From: DASXTC01 sp036505635 | Lineage (GTDB): Bacteria; Acidobacteriota; Polarisedimenticolia; JACPZX01; DASXTC01 | Direction: 5' to 3' | Length of the DNA stretch: 64,000 nt | NCBI GenBank assembly: GCA_036505635.1 | Contig: DASXTC010000075.1 | Coordinates: 1 to 64,000 of the forward strand | Shown: piece by piece, positions 45,813-55,400 of the stretch | Numbering within the stretch: the stretch's first letter is position 1 | Layout: each line of letters opens with the position of its first letter | Notes under the pieces: model-generated | The model's database searches: none | What the model was told of the DNA's origin: nothing | The model's input: only the letters and a program-made list of their open reading frames with translations | Made by a program: the position numbers and the translations under genes

Positions 45813-47510
45813 CTATTGGACCTCCAGCTGACGGGCGATCTCCATCGCCTCGATGTCATTCGGCATGCTCCCGAGCCAGACCCTGGCCGCATGCCGCGCG
45901 GCGGCTTCGTCGCCTTGCCTGAGAGCGAGTTTTATGCGGGTTTTGTAAAACCAACGCTCCTTTGGCCACAGCGACATCGAGCGATCGAGGATCTCAACGG
46001 CTACGGAAGCGTCGCCAAGCTCGTATGCGAGGGAGGCGATTGACTGAGCCATGGCAGGTTCGAATGCCGCGAGGCGACGCAACGTCACGCCGACCCCTTC
46101 ACCTCGCGCGCGGCCAAGCAGGAACTCCAACTCCGGATCCCCTTCCGAGATGGTCAGGCCGCGGCTCGCGACACGCGCCGCCTCCTCGCGATCGCCTCGC
46201 CTGAGGTCGATGACCGCCAGGTGGCGGTAGCCCTCGACATAGTCCTGCCTGGTGGACAGCGCGGCGGCGAACCATTCACGCGCCGGGCCGAGACGGTCCA
46301 GACGGTATTCGATCTCCGCCAGGAGTGCGGCCGGCACGTGGGATTCGGGATGCGCGCGTGCGGCCTCCTCCAGATCGCGGCGCGCTGTCGCGAGATCGCC
46401 CCGGTCGCGGGCGGCGAGGGCCCGGTCAAGGCGCAACGTCAGCTCGCGTTCGGCGCGCGCGCCGGAGGCATGCACGCCCCAGGCGACAGCCGCCAGGGCG
46501 ACCAGCATCGCGGCGGGAGCTCTGCGACCGTGGCGGCGGCCCATCGCGAGCAGCACGGACGCGGCCGGAGGGGCGGCCGCCAGCATCAATGGATGCACCC
46601 ACAGCCCAAACAGGATCCCGGCGACGCCGGCGGCGATACCGAGCGGAGCGCGCAGCGCCTGTAACGAGACGGCCAGCGCTGGAGCGATCGAGACCAGCAG
46701 GTCGGGCCGGCGCGTGACCAGCAGGTCGACGGCGGCCGCATCGATCAGGACGATGGCCAGTGCTGCGACCGGAAGCCGGCGAATCCATCCCTCCTGGAGT
46801 GCATTGAAGGGCCGGTCTCCGACATCGGACCGGGTGGAGAGCCACAACAAGGTCCCGACCAGAAACCAGTGTGCCAGGTGATAGATGGGGATCGGGACCA
46901 CTTCTCCGAGCCGCCCCACGAAACTGTGTGCGGAGAAGTGAGCCGGGAAGGCCAGCAGCGTGAGCCATCGCGCGCGCCGGCCGGACAGCTCCGGCGCCGT
47001 CAGCGCCGTGAAAGGGAGCAGGAAGTCGGTCCCGACGAAAAACCAATCGATCAAGCCGATGAACGGCACCCCCAGCAAGAGGGGGCTTGCGGCCGGCACG
47101 CGCCAGTGCCACCAGCCGGCGGCGATGGCGGCCGACTCAACGGCCCAGCTGATCGCTCCCAAAAAGAGGCATGCCCAGGCGATCTGCGCGAAGAGCTTCT
47201 CCGAGAAATGACAGCCGAGCCACCAACCAAGGTAGGCCACAATCGCCCAGCCCGACACCTCCTGTAGCGATGCGCCGAAGAGCGGGAGGAGCGGTTGGTG
47301 GATCTCGTACGGGAACAAGCCGCCCAGGCCTTGCTCGGTCACCCATCGGACGCCAGCGGCGCGCAGGAAACCGTAGGCGATCGCAAAGACCCAGAAGGCC
47401 GCCGCCCTGCCGCGGGGAAGAGCCAGGGTCGAGTGCCAGACGAGCAGGGCCAGGACCGCGGCGGAAGGTACGGTCAGGATCAGGACACGCGGATCGCCGG
47501 CCCACTCCAT
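45813..47510 (-). CDS. Polytopic membrane protein with C-terminal TPR domain
   Basis: This 565-residue protein starts with about nine membrane helices (residues 8-360), including a WWHWRVP and IGLIDWFFVGTDFLLPF stretch that recalls carotenoid-biosynthesis-type membrane proteins. A soluble TPR region follows (about 380-565) with repeats such as AREWFAAALSTRQDYVEGYRHLA and ending HAARVWLGSMPNDIEAMEIARQL. Its function is not recognised. Upstream on the minus strand is a TTGACA box (about 47545) that could be a -35 element. The last 28 residues resemble a detached tail encoded at 48033-48122, which suggests a relative once existed nearby. Confidence 0.75.
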   Translation of the reverse strand: MEWAGDPRVLILTVPSAAVLALLVWHSTLALPRGRAAAFWVFAIAYGFLRAAGVRWVTEQGLGGLFPYEIHQPLLPLFGASLQEVSGWAIVAYLGWWLGCHFSEKLFAQIAWACLFLGAISWAVESAAIAAGWWHWRVPAASPLLLGVPFIGLIDWFFVGTDFLLPFTALTAPELSGRRARWLTLLAFPAHFSAHSFVGRLGEVVPIPIYHLAHWFLVGTLLWLSTRSDVGDRPFNALQEGWIRRLPVAALAIVLIDAAAVDLLVTRRPDLLVSIAPALAVSLQALRAPLGIAAGVAGILFGLWVHPLMLAAAPPAASVLLAMGRRHGRRAPAAMLVALAAVAWGVHASGARAERELTLRLDRALAARDRGDLATARRDLEEAARAHPESHVPAALLAEIEYRLDRLGPAREWFAAALSTRQDYVEGYRHLAVIDLRRGDREEAARVASRGLTISEGDPELEFLLGRARGEGVGVTLRRLAAFEPAMAQSIASLAYELGDASVAVEILDRSMSLWPKERWFYKTRIKLALRQGDEAAARHAARVWLGSMPNDIEAMEIARQLEVQ

Positions 47511-47572
47511 GCCGCATCATGTCGACCCGCAGTCCTCCTTGTCAAATCCGACGTGGCCCTGATCGATCCCGT

Positions 47573-47930
47573 CCGGTCCTGCTGGCTCTGATTCCGGGAA
47601 CCTGCGCGGGCATGACAGCGGGATGGCTCGGTGGGTGGTGGATGGTCTCCTCTGTCTCCCTCGGCTCCTCGTCTACCTCGCCTGCGCCGCCGTGTTGCGC
47701 CCCTCCACGCCGATGCTCATCGCCGTGCTGGCCGCCACGACCTGGACTGGTCTGGCCCGCATCATGCGAACCGAGGTGATGGCACTCAAAGGCGGCGAGA
47801 TGACGATGGGGGCCCGCTCCGCGGGCTGCTCAACCGCCCGAATTGCGGCGCGACACCTCCTTCCTGGGGCTTGGAACTCCACCGCCGGCCCTTTCCCTGG
47901 GAGGGACCATCGCTTCGGCTCGCGATGGCT
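47573..47930 (+). pseudogene. Degraded partial copy of the DppC-like permease gene
   Basis: The stretch matches the middle of the gene at 39905-40852 at the DNA level: GGGATGGCTCGG, then a small deletion to GTGGATGGTCTCC, then LVYLACAAVLRPSTPMLIAV and a TEVMALKGGEMTM loop almost unchanged. A larger deletion joins RHLL directly to the sequence for SFLGLG...PPALSLGG in a different frame. It has neither start nor end and cannot be functional. The high remaining identity suggests a fairly recent duplication followed by deletions. Confidence 0.8.
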
Positions 47931-48032
47931 GCGTTCGCCATCGGAGCGGCACGAACGCGCCCTCCGAGGAGGCTGCCGGCCGCGGCGCGCAGCCGAACGG
48001 CATCGTGGCTGATGGTCTACGTCCCGGGGGTG

Positions 48033-48122
48033 GCGGCCCGTGATGCGGCTGAGATGTGGCTCCGAGTTCTCCCCGACGACGCCGAAGCGCTCGATGCAGC
48101 GAGACGTCTGAGCCCGGAATGA
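48033..48122 (+). pseudogene. Detached C-terminal tail of a TPR protein
   Basis: The last 29 codons of an open frame read AARDAAEMWLRVLPDDAEA then LDAARRLSPE. This resembles the C-terminal end of the membrane-TPR protein at 45813-47510 (AARHAARVWLGSMPNDIEAMEIARQL). It is on the other strand and lacks everything upstream. It is best read as a leftover from deletion or recombination next to the permease fragment. Confidence 0.5.
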
Positions 48123-48132
48123 GACATCAGAC

Positions 48133-48189
48133 GGCCGGCGGCGGGGGCCACGATTCCCGGGGGGCGGGTTGCGGCTTCCGCCGCCGGCC
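48133..48189. terminator. Long-stem hairpin between gene remnants
   Basis: A perfect 12-bp inverted repeat, GGCCGGCGGCGG (48133-48144) and CCGCCGCCGGCC (48178-48189), is separated by 33 nt. It lies between the TPR tail (plus) and the recombinase remnant (minus), so it may have ended transcription from either. No T tract is present. Confidence 0.5.
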
Positions 48190-48200
48190 CATGGGTGATC

Positions 48201-48524
48201 CTAACCCGGCGTAGCCGGAACCAAACAGGGTGGTCGATCCGCGGGGAGCCATTCTCTCACAGTCCAGCGATGCTCCCGGAGGGTGACGTCATGTGCGCCT
48301 TGGTGGAACGATACCGCAAGAGGATCCGCGGCGTCCTGTCGTGCTACGACCGCCAGTACCTCGTCCCTCACCCCCGCATACAACTCCTTGTCCGAGGGAT
48401 GGGTGTAAATGACCGTCGTGAGCGGTGAGGCGTGCCGGGCGAATCTCTGGACGAAGAAGAGGTCCCCCGTCGCCCGGTGGATGTTCGTGCTCGCCGTGTG
48501 CCACCGGTTCCGAGGCTTCGGCCA
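48201..48524 (-). pseudogene. C-terminal fragment of a tyrosine recombinase (integrase)
   Basis: The minus strand encodes RWHTASTNIHRATGDLFFVQ, then RFARHASPLTTVIYTHPSDK and ELYAGVRD, the C-terminal catalytic end of Xer/phage-type tyrosine recombinases with the HxxR-like box, the second histidine (RHAS) and the nucleophile tyrosine (IYTHP). The box reads RWHTAS where relatives have LRHTAS. The frame ends at a TAG at 48201. No N-terminal or core domain lies upstream. It is about 170 bp from a tRNA 3' end, the usual integration target, so it is a relic of an integrated element. Confidence 0.75.
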
Positions 48525-48696
48525 TGAATGATCTCGTGGCCGGATGGCGGGTCAGCTCTAGACCCGGGTTGGTGGATCGGTCCGATCAGAACGTCTTCTC
48601 GAACAGCGGCGCAGCGCCACGCCCGACCAAATGAGTTCCACGACTCCGAACGGCCATGCGCCTTGCAGGAACCCATGACACGACGCTGCGACGCGC

Positions 48697-48725
48697 TGCG
48701 GGTTCGAATCCCTCCTCCGGCTCCA
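48697..48725 (+). tRNA. tRNA 3' end fragment, possible attachment-site scar
   Basis: GCGGGTTCGAATCCCTC forms a T arm with one mismatch, followed by a 7-nt acceptor strand CTCCGGC, T and CCA at 48723-48725. The expected 5' strand GCCGGAG and a D arm are not found in the preceding 90 bp. The fragment is close to the tyrosine recombinase remnant, as expected for one end of an integrated element. Confidence 0.5.
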
Positions 48726-48818
48726 TGGTCTCCAACACTTCGTTGGACCGGCCCCTGGATGGACACCGCTACCCCGTCGGCGGCGAGACGCCGCCGACGG
48801 GACCTGATAGCGATCCGG

Positions 48819-51050
48819 CTACGGGCAGCCTCCATCAGCTGGGTTGCGCGGGTTTCCCAGCGTGCTGGTGCCGTAGTCGGATTGCGTCCCGGCGTTGCGC
48901 ACCAGGATGAAGCGCGGGCGAGTGAAGGGATCGATACCGCCTTCCAGAGTTATCTTGTCCAAGATCCAGTCGTCCGCCCGGCAGAAGACGCGGCTGAGAT
49001 CGACATTCCCGACCCTCTCGGTGAGCTCGCCCAGCTCGCCCTCGATGACATCGTAGGGACCGGCGGACGCGGCCAGGAGCGGGCAAGCCCCGTGAGCGAC
49101 ATCAATTTCCGGATCGGCTCCAGGCGCGATGCTCGCGATGCTGACGCAGACCTGAACCGGGTCGAGGGAGTCAAGGGCGTTCATGTTATCCCCGGACAGG
49201 AGGCCAACGGCAGCCGGGGAGAAGACCGTGCATGCCGCAGCAACGCAAGGGGAGAATCCTACGCGCTTGAGGATCGCCCCGGGAGCCGCACCGAGAGAGT
49301 TTACGGGCGGGAGGGTAAAATCCACGTTCGCCATGGCAGCATTCCCCACGGCAGCATCCAGGCTGAAATCTTCCAGATTATCGCCGGCTGCAATCCCAAG
49401 GCCTGTGTAGGAAATGAAGATGGTCGGCGAGGCACAGGTTGGGGCCGGACAGACAAGAATGTCGCTTTCCGTGGCTCCAATGGCGGCCAGCGTCGGAGAA
49501 CCCGGAGCGAGAGAGAAATAGACGGGCAGATCCCGCACGCCGTCACCGTCCGGATCGGCGATTCGGGGCGGACCTTCACTCGCGTCGAGGTTGTCGTTGG
49601 CGTGGAGATCGCGCGGTACGTCGCGCAGCTGAAGCGTCGGGGCGCTCGAGCCGTTTCCATCCCATGTCTGGTGGTTGGTCCCGATGAAACCCGAGCCGGC
49701 CGCTGCTGGCATGAACGAATCGAAGATGTCGGGCGAGGCCTCGGCCCCCGTGGGGGCGGTTGTCTCTGCGAGCACACCGGTCCCGGGCGCTCCCGTGGCT
49801 GCGCGGTCCACTGAGAACTCCACGGCGTAGTCGCCGCCCGGCACGAACACCGACTCCAGGCCAAAGGAGAGCCCATCGATGTCGTCATCGGGCACTAACC
49901 CGAGCGATTCGGCCCGGTAGACGACGATCGGAGCCCCTCTGGGATTCTTGCGATCTTGCGTCAACAGGTCGGCTGGCGAGCCGTCGCGCACCGGTTTGGC
50001 GGTTCTGATGGCCGCAAGGAGGGGCGACGACGGGTCGAGCGAGTAAGTCACACCTGGCGAGATGTCGTCGAAGGCGAGCGCTGGCGGCGACCCGGGCTGA
50101 TCCATCGCGTCGACGTTGTCTCCAGGGGCCAAGCCTGCAGAGGCAAAGCCGAGACCTCCAGCGAGACAGGGAGTCGGGCCACATATCGGACCGGCGGACA
50201 GAATGAAATCGCCAGACGTGCAGCCCCCCGGGCAGATCCCGGCGGCCGGCGCCAGCGAGGGTGAGCTCGGAGCAAGAGAAAAAAGCAAGTCGCTGGTGAG
50301 GACGTCGAAGGAAAGGCCATCGATGTCGTCTCCGGGAACAAGCCCCAGTCCGGCCGCCGCGAAGAAGACCGAAAGCGACTGCTGACCTGGCTCATAGACC
50401 AGGATGTCGGCTGGCCCGGCGCCGCCGGGGAGAAGGGGGTTGGCCCCAGCTAACGTCGGGGAACCCGGCGCCAGCGAGAAGTAGACTGGCCAGGCGGGGC
50501 TGCCGCCCACCAAGGGTGCCACCAGATCGTCGAAGGCATCCACGTTGTCCTGGATGCCAGGTCCTCCCGCAGGGCACTCCGTTAGGCCGAGCGGTGGGGC
50601 CGCCCCTGGCACGCCATCGCCGTCGAAGCGCAGGGCAGCCGTGCCGCCTCCCAAGGTGCTGAAGATGTCGGCCGAGGCCTCCGGCGCGCACGGGACGGCG
50701 GGCGGACAAGTCCCCGCCTCTGAGCAGACCGCGTTCCCGCCAACCACCGCGCCGGCCGTGAAGGAGCCCGTGGAAAACAGAACCGTGGGCGACGTCACAT
50801 CATCGAAGCCGAACGAGAAAGCGTCGATGTCATCCGCGGCGAGGAGGCCGATATTACCGGCCGGACAGTAGAGTACCGGTCCAGGCATGTACAGATTGGC
50901 CGGGCTACCGCCGGGGGCTGCAGCCAATGGCGACGCGGGATCCACAGAGAAGACCTGCGCAACGGCGACGGGACCCGAATGGGCGAAGAAGAGCAGGCCC
51001 ACGGAAAGCATCAGCAGCAAATGACGCTGAATACTCCTTTGGCTGAACAT
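48819..51050 (-). CDS. Secreted repeat protein with GDDIDGLSF-type modules
   Basis: This 743-residue exported protein starts at ATG 51050, preceded by GGGGGTG; it has a signal peptide (HLLLMLSVGLLFFAHSGPVAVAQ). The body is six or more divergent repeats of about 90-110 residues built from VYFSLAPGSPTLA...PADILV and GLGLVPGDDIDGLSF motifs, in some copies with the order GDNVDAxD or GDNLEDFSL. Acidic D-D-I-D runs could bind calcium, which is a guess. The end has a distinct 60-residue block with FTRPRFILVRNAGTQSDYG. No enzyme motif is visible. It is probably a secreted or surface structural protein. An IS4-type transposase remnant lies just upstream. Confidence 0.75.
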   Translation of the reverse strand: MFSQRSIQRHLLLMLSVGLLFFAHSGPVAVAQVFSVDPASPLAAAPGGSPANLYMPGPVLYCPAGNIGLLAADDIDAFSFGFDDVTSPTVLFSTGSFTAGAVVGGNAVCSEAGTCPPAVPCAPEASADIFSTLGGGTAALRFDGDGVPGAAPPLGLTECPAGGPGIQDNVDAFDDLVAPLVGGSPAWPVYFSLAPGSPTLAGANPLLPGGAGPADILVYEPGQQSLSVFFAAAGLGLVPGDDIDGLSFDVLTSDLLFSLAPSSPSLAPAAGICPGGCTSGDFILSAGPICGPTPCLAGGLGFASAGLAPGDNVDAMDQPGSPPALAFDDISPGVTYSLDPSSPLLAAIRTAKPVRDGSPADLLTQDRKNPRGAPIVVYRAESLGLVPDDDIDGLSFGLESVFVPGGDYAVEFSVDRAATGAPGTGVLAETTAPTGAEASPDIFDSFMPAAAGSGFIGTNHQTWDGNGSSAPTLQLRDVPRDLHANDNLDASEGPPRIADPDGDGVRDLPVYFSLAPGSPTLAAIGATESDILVCPAPTCASPTIFISYTGLGIAAGDNLEDFSLDAAVGNAAMANVDFTLPPVNSLGAAPGAILKRVGFSPCVAAACTVFSPAAVGLLSGDNMNALDSLDPVQVCVSIASIAPGADPEIDVAHGACPLLAASAGPYDVIEGELGELTERVGNVDLSRVFCRADDWILDKITLEGGIDPFTRPRFILVRNAGTQSDYGTSTLGNPRNPADGGCP

Positions 51051-51115
51051 CAGGCACCCCCATCCGTGATCGATTAACTTATTCTGATAGCACGTCTGGC
51101 GCGGGTTCCCGGCGA

Positions 51116-51994
51116 TCACCACATCACTCCATTCTCCACTCGCTGGATCAATGGTCGCCGGACTCTATTGGAATCGACGGCCTCGTGAATCAGCATTGCC
51201 TCCAGATTGCGCGACAGTTCCAGAGCCAGCTTCCCCGGCGCCAGCACCACGTCGGGCACAGCCTGGGAGACCTCCCTGAAGATCCCGCCCCACCGTTCTT
51301 CGGGCGCGTTGCGCTGGGTTCCCTTCAGCTTCTCTCGGACCACGAGAAGCAGCCGCCGGCTCACCAGCAACGTCACCACCGACGTGTACAGCAGCGTCTC
51401 GACCATCTGGCGCCTGCAGCTCGGCATCTCCTCCAACCCGTAGTCGGCGGGAATGTTCGTGACGTAGAGATGGTACTCGCCCGTCTCCGCATTGCGGACG
51501 CCCACCAGGCGCAGCCGTATCCACGCTTCAACCGCTCCCCGACGAGCTGGACACCGTTGGCGGTCCCGTCCCTGAGCACCCCTGTGATGAGCGGGTTGGC
51601 GTTCTGCTTGAGCCGCGAGATGAAGCAGTCGCCCTGGAACCCGGTCCCGCACCCAACGGCCCACCTTCAGGACGGGGCTGTCGTGCTGGCGGCCCGAGCT
51701 GAGCTTGACGCTCCGCATCCCCTTGCCCTTCACACTCATCACCACGTGGAGCCTGGCGGCGGCCTTAGTGTGGTTCGTCCGGCTCGCAGGAAAGCTCCCC
51801 TCCAGCAACACCGCCCCACCACGGTGCGGAGCAACTCCGCCGGCTCGACCTTGCGGCGTCGCCTCACCACCCCGCTCCAGCGGGCGTACTGGTTGATCCC
51901 ACGTGTCGAGATCAGGCTGGTCAACTGAGGGCGGATCCCGATAGGCTTCCTTCGGGCCACGCTCCTCCTCCTCCTTCTCACAGAGAGTTGGCAA
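51116..51994 (-). pseudogene. IS4-type transposase, broken by frameshifts
   Basis: Pieces of one DDE transposase are spread over all three minus-strand frames. They read QLTSLISTRGINQYARWSG and VVRRRRKVEPAELL (about 51924-51830), then TNHTKAAARLHVVMSVKGKG and MRSVKLSSGRQ (about 51780-51680), then LKQNANPLITGVLRDG (about 51600), then LVGVRNAETGEYHLYVTNIP and a helical C-terminal part with VETLLYTSVVTLLVSRRLL and ELSRNLEAMLIHEAVDSN. These match the order of IS4-family proteins. At least three frameshifts make it inactive. Terminal inverted repeats were not identified. Confidence 0.8.
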
Positions 51995-52476
51995 CCCTCT
52001 GAGAACAGAGACCGTGGCCCTTCGTCCATCCGGATCAGGTCACGCCGTAAACCGAACGCCGATGCATGTCGCTTCTCTCCCTCTGAAGGCCGCGCCAGTC
52101 GGGTTCAGGGCCGGCCCAACCAGCGCGGCTGCCACCACAGCGCGCGTCGTACTGCTCGCCCCGTGGGTCCTGCCGGCCGTGATCGGACTCCGGCCGGCCC
52201 GGACGCGACAATCCTGCCGCGGGGAGGTTGAAGAATCCTTGAAGCGGTGAAGCCGAGATCAGCTCGAGCGGGCGCAGAGATTTTCTTCTCGATCGTCAAC
52301 GTGTTTGCGCTCAGTTAGTTAGCGCAACCCCTGCGCGCTCAACCGCACCCCTTCAAGGATTCTTCAAGGCCTCGGGGGCACTCTTTCCGCGCGAACGGGG
52401 TCACCCGACGGCACAGCGCGCCCTCCTTCCTTCGTGCTCGCCCGGGAACCCCCTCCATGCGCGGAGGAGCTCCACC
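51995..52476. other. Intergenic region with nested inverted repeats
   Basis: This 482-bp gap lies between the transposase remnant and the HExxH protease gene. No gene is visible. It holds two 17-bp inverted copies (52228-52244 and 52351-52367) that flank a 7-bp inverted repeat at 52305-52327, described separately. The protease ATG at 52477 has GGAGGAG 7 nt upstream. Confidence 0.5.
52228..52367. repeat. 17-bp perfect inverted repeats, 140 bp apart end to end, around a palindrome
   Basis: TTGAAGAATCCTTGAAG (52228-52244) recurs as its exact reverse complement at 52351-52367. Each arm itself contains two copies of TTGAAG spaced by 5 nt. Between them TTGCGCT (52305-52311) and AGCGCAA (52321-52327) form a second inverted repeat around CAGTTAGTT. 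The unit could be a small MITE-like element or a pair of regulatory binding sites before the protease gene. Confidence 0.75.
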
Positions 52477-55400
52477 ATGTGGTTTTCGACGTTCCGACCG
52501 AAGCCCCTCGGGCTCGTCCTGCTGGTCCTGCTGGCGTCACTGGCATTGCCCGTCCAGGCGCAGCAGACCTCCCTGTTCACCCAGACGTTAGGCTTCGCTA
52601 CGAAGACAGGCTTTCGGGGGGTCTTCGCCTGGAAGTCCACCCAGCCGGTCACCGGCGTGGTGCACTACGGCCTCAGCCCCGCCAGCCTGACGCAATCGGC
52701 GGCGCCAATCCCGGGTGCTCCGGATACGGCCCAGATGGCGATCGGCCAGCTCATCCGGGGTGAGACCTATTACTTCCAGGTCGAGGACACCCTGACAGGA
52801 CAGCGCTCCGCGATCTCGAGCTTCAAGGCGACCAACGCCTACACTGACTGGAACGGAGCGACCTACACCCTGGACCTGGTGGTGCAGCTCGACCTGGATT
52901 CGCTTCCACCGGACATCCCCAGCGACCAGGCCCTTTCGGACATCGCGGCGGGGATTAACGTCTTCGCCGAACGTGTCTACGACGCGCTGGACGGATACGC
53001 CCGCATCGGCAAGGTCCTCATCACCGACACCGATCTCGACTATTCCGCGAACGTCCCGGCCCAGGGCGTTCCGCTCTGTCCGTCGCCCGAGTCGAACCTG
53101 TCCGACATTCTCGTCATGACCACCGTCCCGTTCGACAGCCACACGTTCGGCGGGTTCGCGATCGACAACCCCTGCACGAACATCTACCTGGGGCGGATCG
53201 GCCAGCTCGTGGTGCCGTGGGAGGATGACCTTCACTTCGGCTACACCGCCACGCACGAGATGATGCACTACGGGTTCAACACGCCCGACCTGTACTTCGA
53301 GGGAACGGCCGAAGAGGAGATCCCGGCGGATTGCCGCAACCTGGCGTGGGACGGCTCGATCATGCACAACACCGGAGGTTTCACGGGCAAGTGGGAGCTG
53401 ACCGAGCTGGACCGCAACCCGACGTTGACCCCATGCGATCACGGCTCGCTGCCCTGGAGCTGGGATCAGCTCCTCGCCCGCTACACGAAAATCCCGGCCT
53501 ACCCCGACGGCCCCATCGACGACATGTTCAACGACAAGGCCCGCGGGAATCCCGACGGCGGCGCCCTCGAGATCTACGTCCTCGACCGGGAGCCCGGGGG
53601 CTCGACCCTGACCGCCTTCACTCCCGACGATCAGGTCCCCGAATGCGGCAACCAGACTCCCCAGGTGACCGATCCCGAGGGGGACGCGACCGGGTTCGTC
53701 GTCGTGGGGGCCACCCCCCTTCCCTCCGAGCCGGCGCTCGACGTGACGCGTGGTTTCCTGACCTGGGATCCCGCGGCGGAGGCGGTCACCTTCCACATCG
53801 AGGTAAGCGACCTCAGCGACACGCCACCGCTCGGATCGGTGGGAGAGTTCTTCCGTTTCTTCTTCACCTACGCCGGCGCCAACTACCAGGTAACCGCCGC
53901 CCGCGATCCGCTCGGACAATCGCGCGACATGCGGACGGGGGACAACACGGGGCTCGCCGAAGGGCTGGCCGGCACATTCGACCCGGCGACCGACGAGATC
54001 ACCGTCGTGCTCACGGCGGACCAGTTCGCGGCGGCCGTGCCCGCGGCGCCTCGATTCGTGGAGGGGGCGGTTATCGACAGCTTCCAGATCCTCGGCCAGC
54101 GCTCGGCGGTAGCCGTCGTGTTGACCGCGGAGACCGCGACGGGCTCGTGCTCCTACCGGATCGGACAGGAGCGGCTCGCCCCCAACCGGCCGCCGGTTGC
54201 CGTGGCCGACACCGCCTCGACCACCGAGGACTCGACGGTCAACATCGCCGTCCTGCCGAACGACTCCGACCCGGACGGTGACGCGCTTTCCGTCCAGTCT
54301 GTCGGCGCCTCGGACGCCGGCGGCAGCGTGACGAAGAACTCCGACGGTACGGCGCGGTACGCGCCACCGGCGAACTTTTTCGGGACCGACGGCTTCAGCT
54401 ATACGCTCAGCGACGGGCATGGCGGCAGCGCCTCGGCGCGCGTGACGGTGACCGTCACGCCGGTGCAGGACCCGCCGGCCGCCGCCGCGGACACGTCTTC
54501 GACCGCGGCCGGACAGCCCGTCACGATCGACGTGCTGGCCAATGACTCCGATCCCGACGGTGACACTCTCACGATCACCGGAGTCACCCAGGGAAGCGGA
54601 GGACGGGTCACCCACGACGGGACGCGCGTTACCTACCTGCCTGGCGGCGGGTTCGTGCAGTCCGACTCGTTCACCTATGCGGTGAGCGATGGACATGGCG
54701 GCTCGGCGACCGGCAGCGTCACCGTCTTTCGGGACGGATGCTCGTCGTCCTTCTTCGACGACCTGGAGCCGGCGCAGGAGCCGGGGTGGACCTTCGAGAA
54801 CCTAAACACGCTCCCCGTCACGCAGACCTGGCGGCTCGTGCCCGACCCGCTGGCGAAGAGTCTGACCAACTCCTTCTTCAGCGACGGCACCGACGCCTCG
54901 GCCAACAAGGACGACCGGATGACCGCGCCGGCGCAGCAGATCGGTCCTCACACGACGCTGAGATTCTGGCACCGCTTCCGCACGGAGGCGACGTTCGATG
55001 GCGGCGTGATCGAGGTCTCCACCAACGGCGGCGCCACCTATGTGGATGTCACGGCGGCCGGCGGGGCCTTCGTGACGGGTGGGTACAACGGCACCTCCAA
55101 CGCGCTCAACAGCCGTCCCGCGTGGACCGGCGCCTCGGCTCCCACGATGAGCGAGGTGATGGTCAACCTCGGCGCCCTGGCGGGCACGAGCGCGCGGCTG
55201 CGATGGCGGCTGGTCACCGACGCGAACCTCGGGGATGCGGGCTGGTGGGTGGACGATGTCCGGTTCACCGACACCATCTCGAGCGCCTGCCCGTCCCCCA
55301 ACCACCTGCCGGTGGCGGCCGATGACGAGGGGGCTACGAACCGCGGCACGGCGGTGAACCTGGCCGTGCTGGCCAACGACAGCGACCCGGACGGCGACCC

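Noticed and set aside
48600..48730. Complete tRNA gene
   Set aside because: Only the T arm and 3' acceptor strand are present; no D arm, anticodon arm or pairing 5' acceptor strand was found.
48528..49814. 428-codon plus-strand frame
   Set aside because: It is mostly antisense to the secreted repeat protein gene and starts inside the tRNA/recombinase debris.
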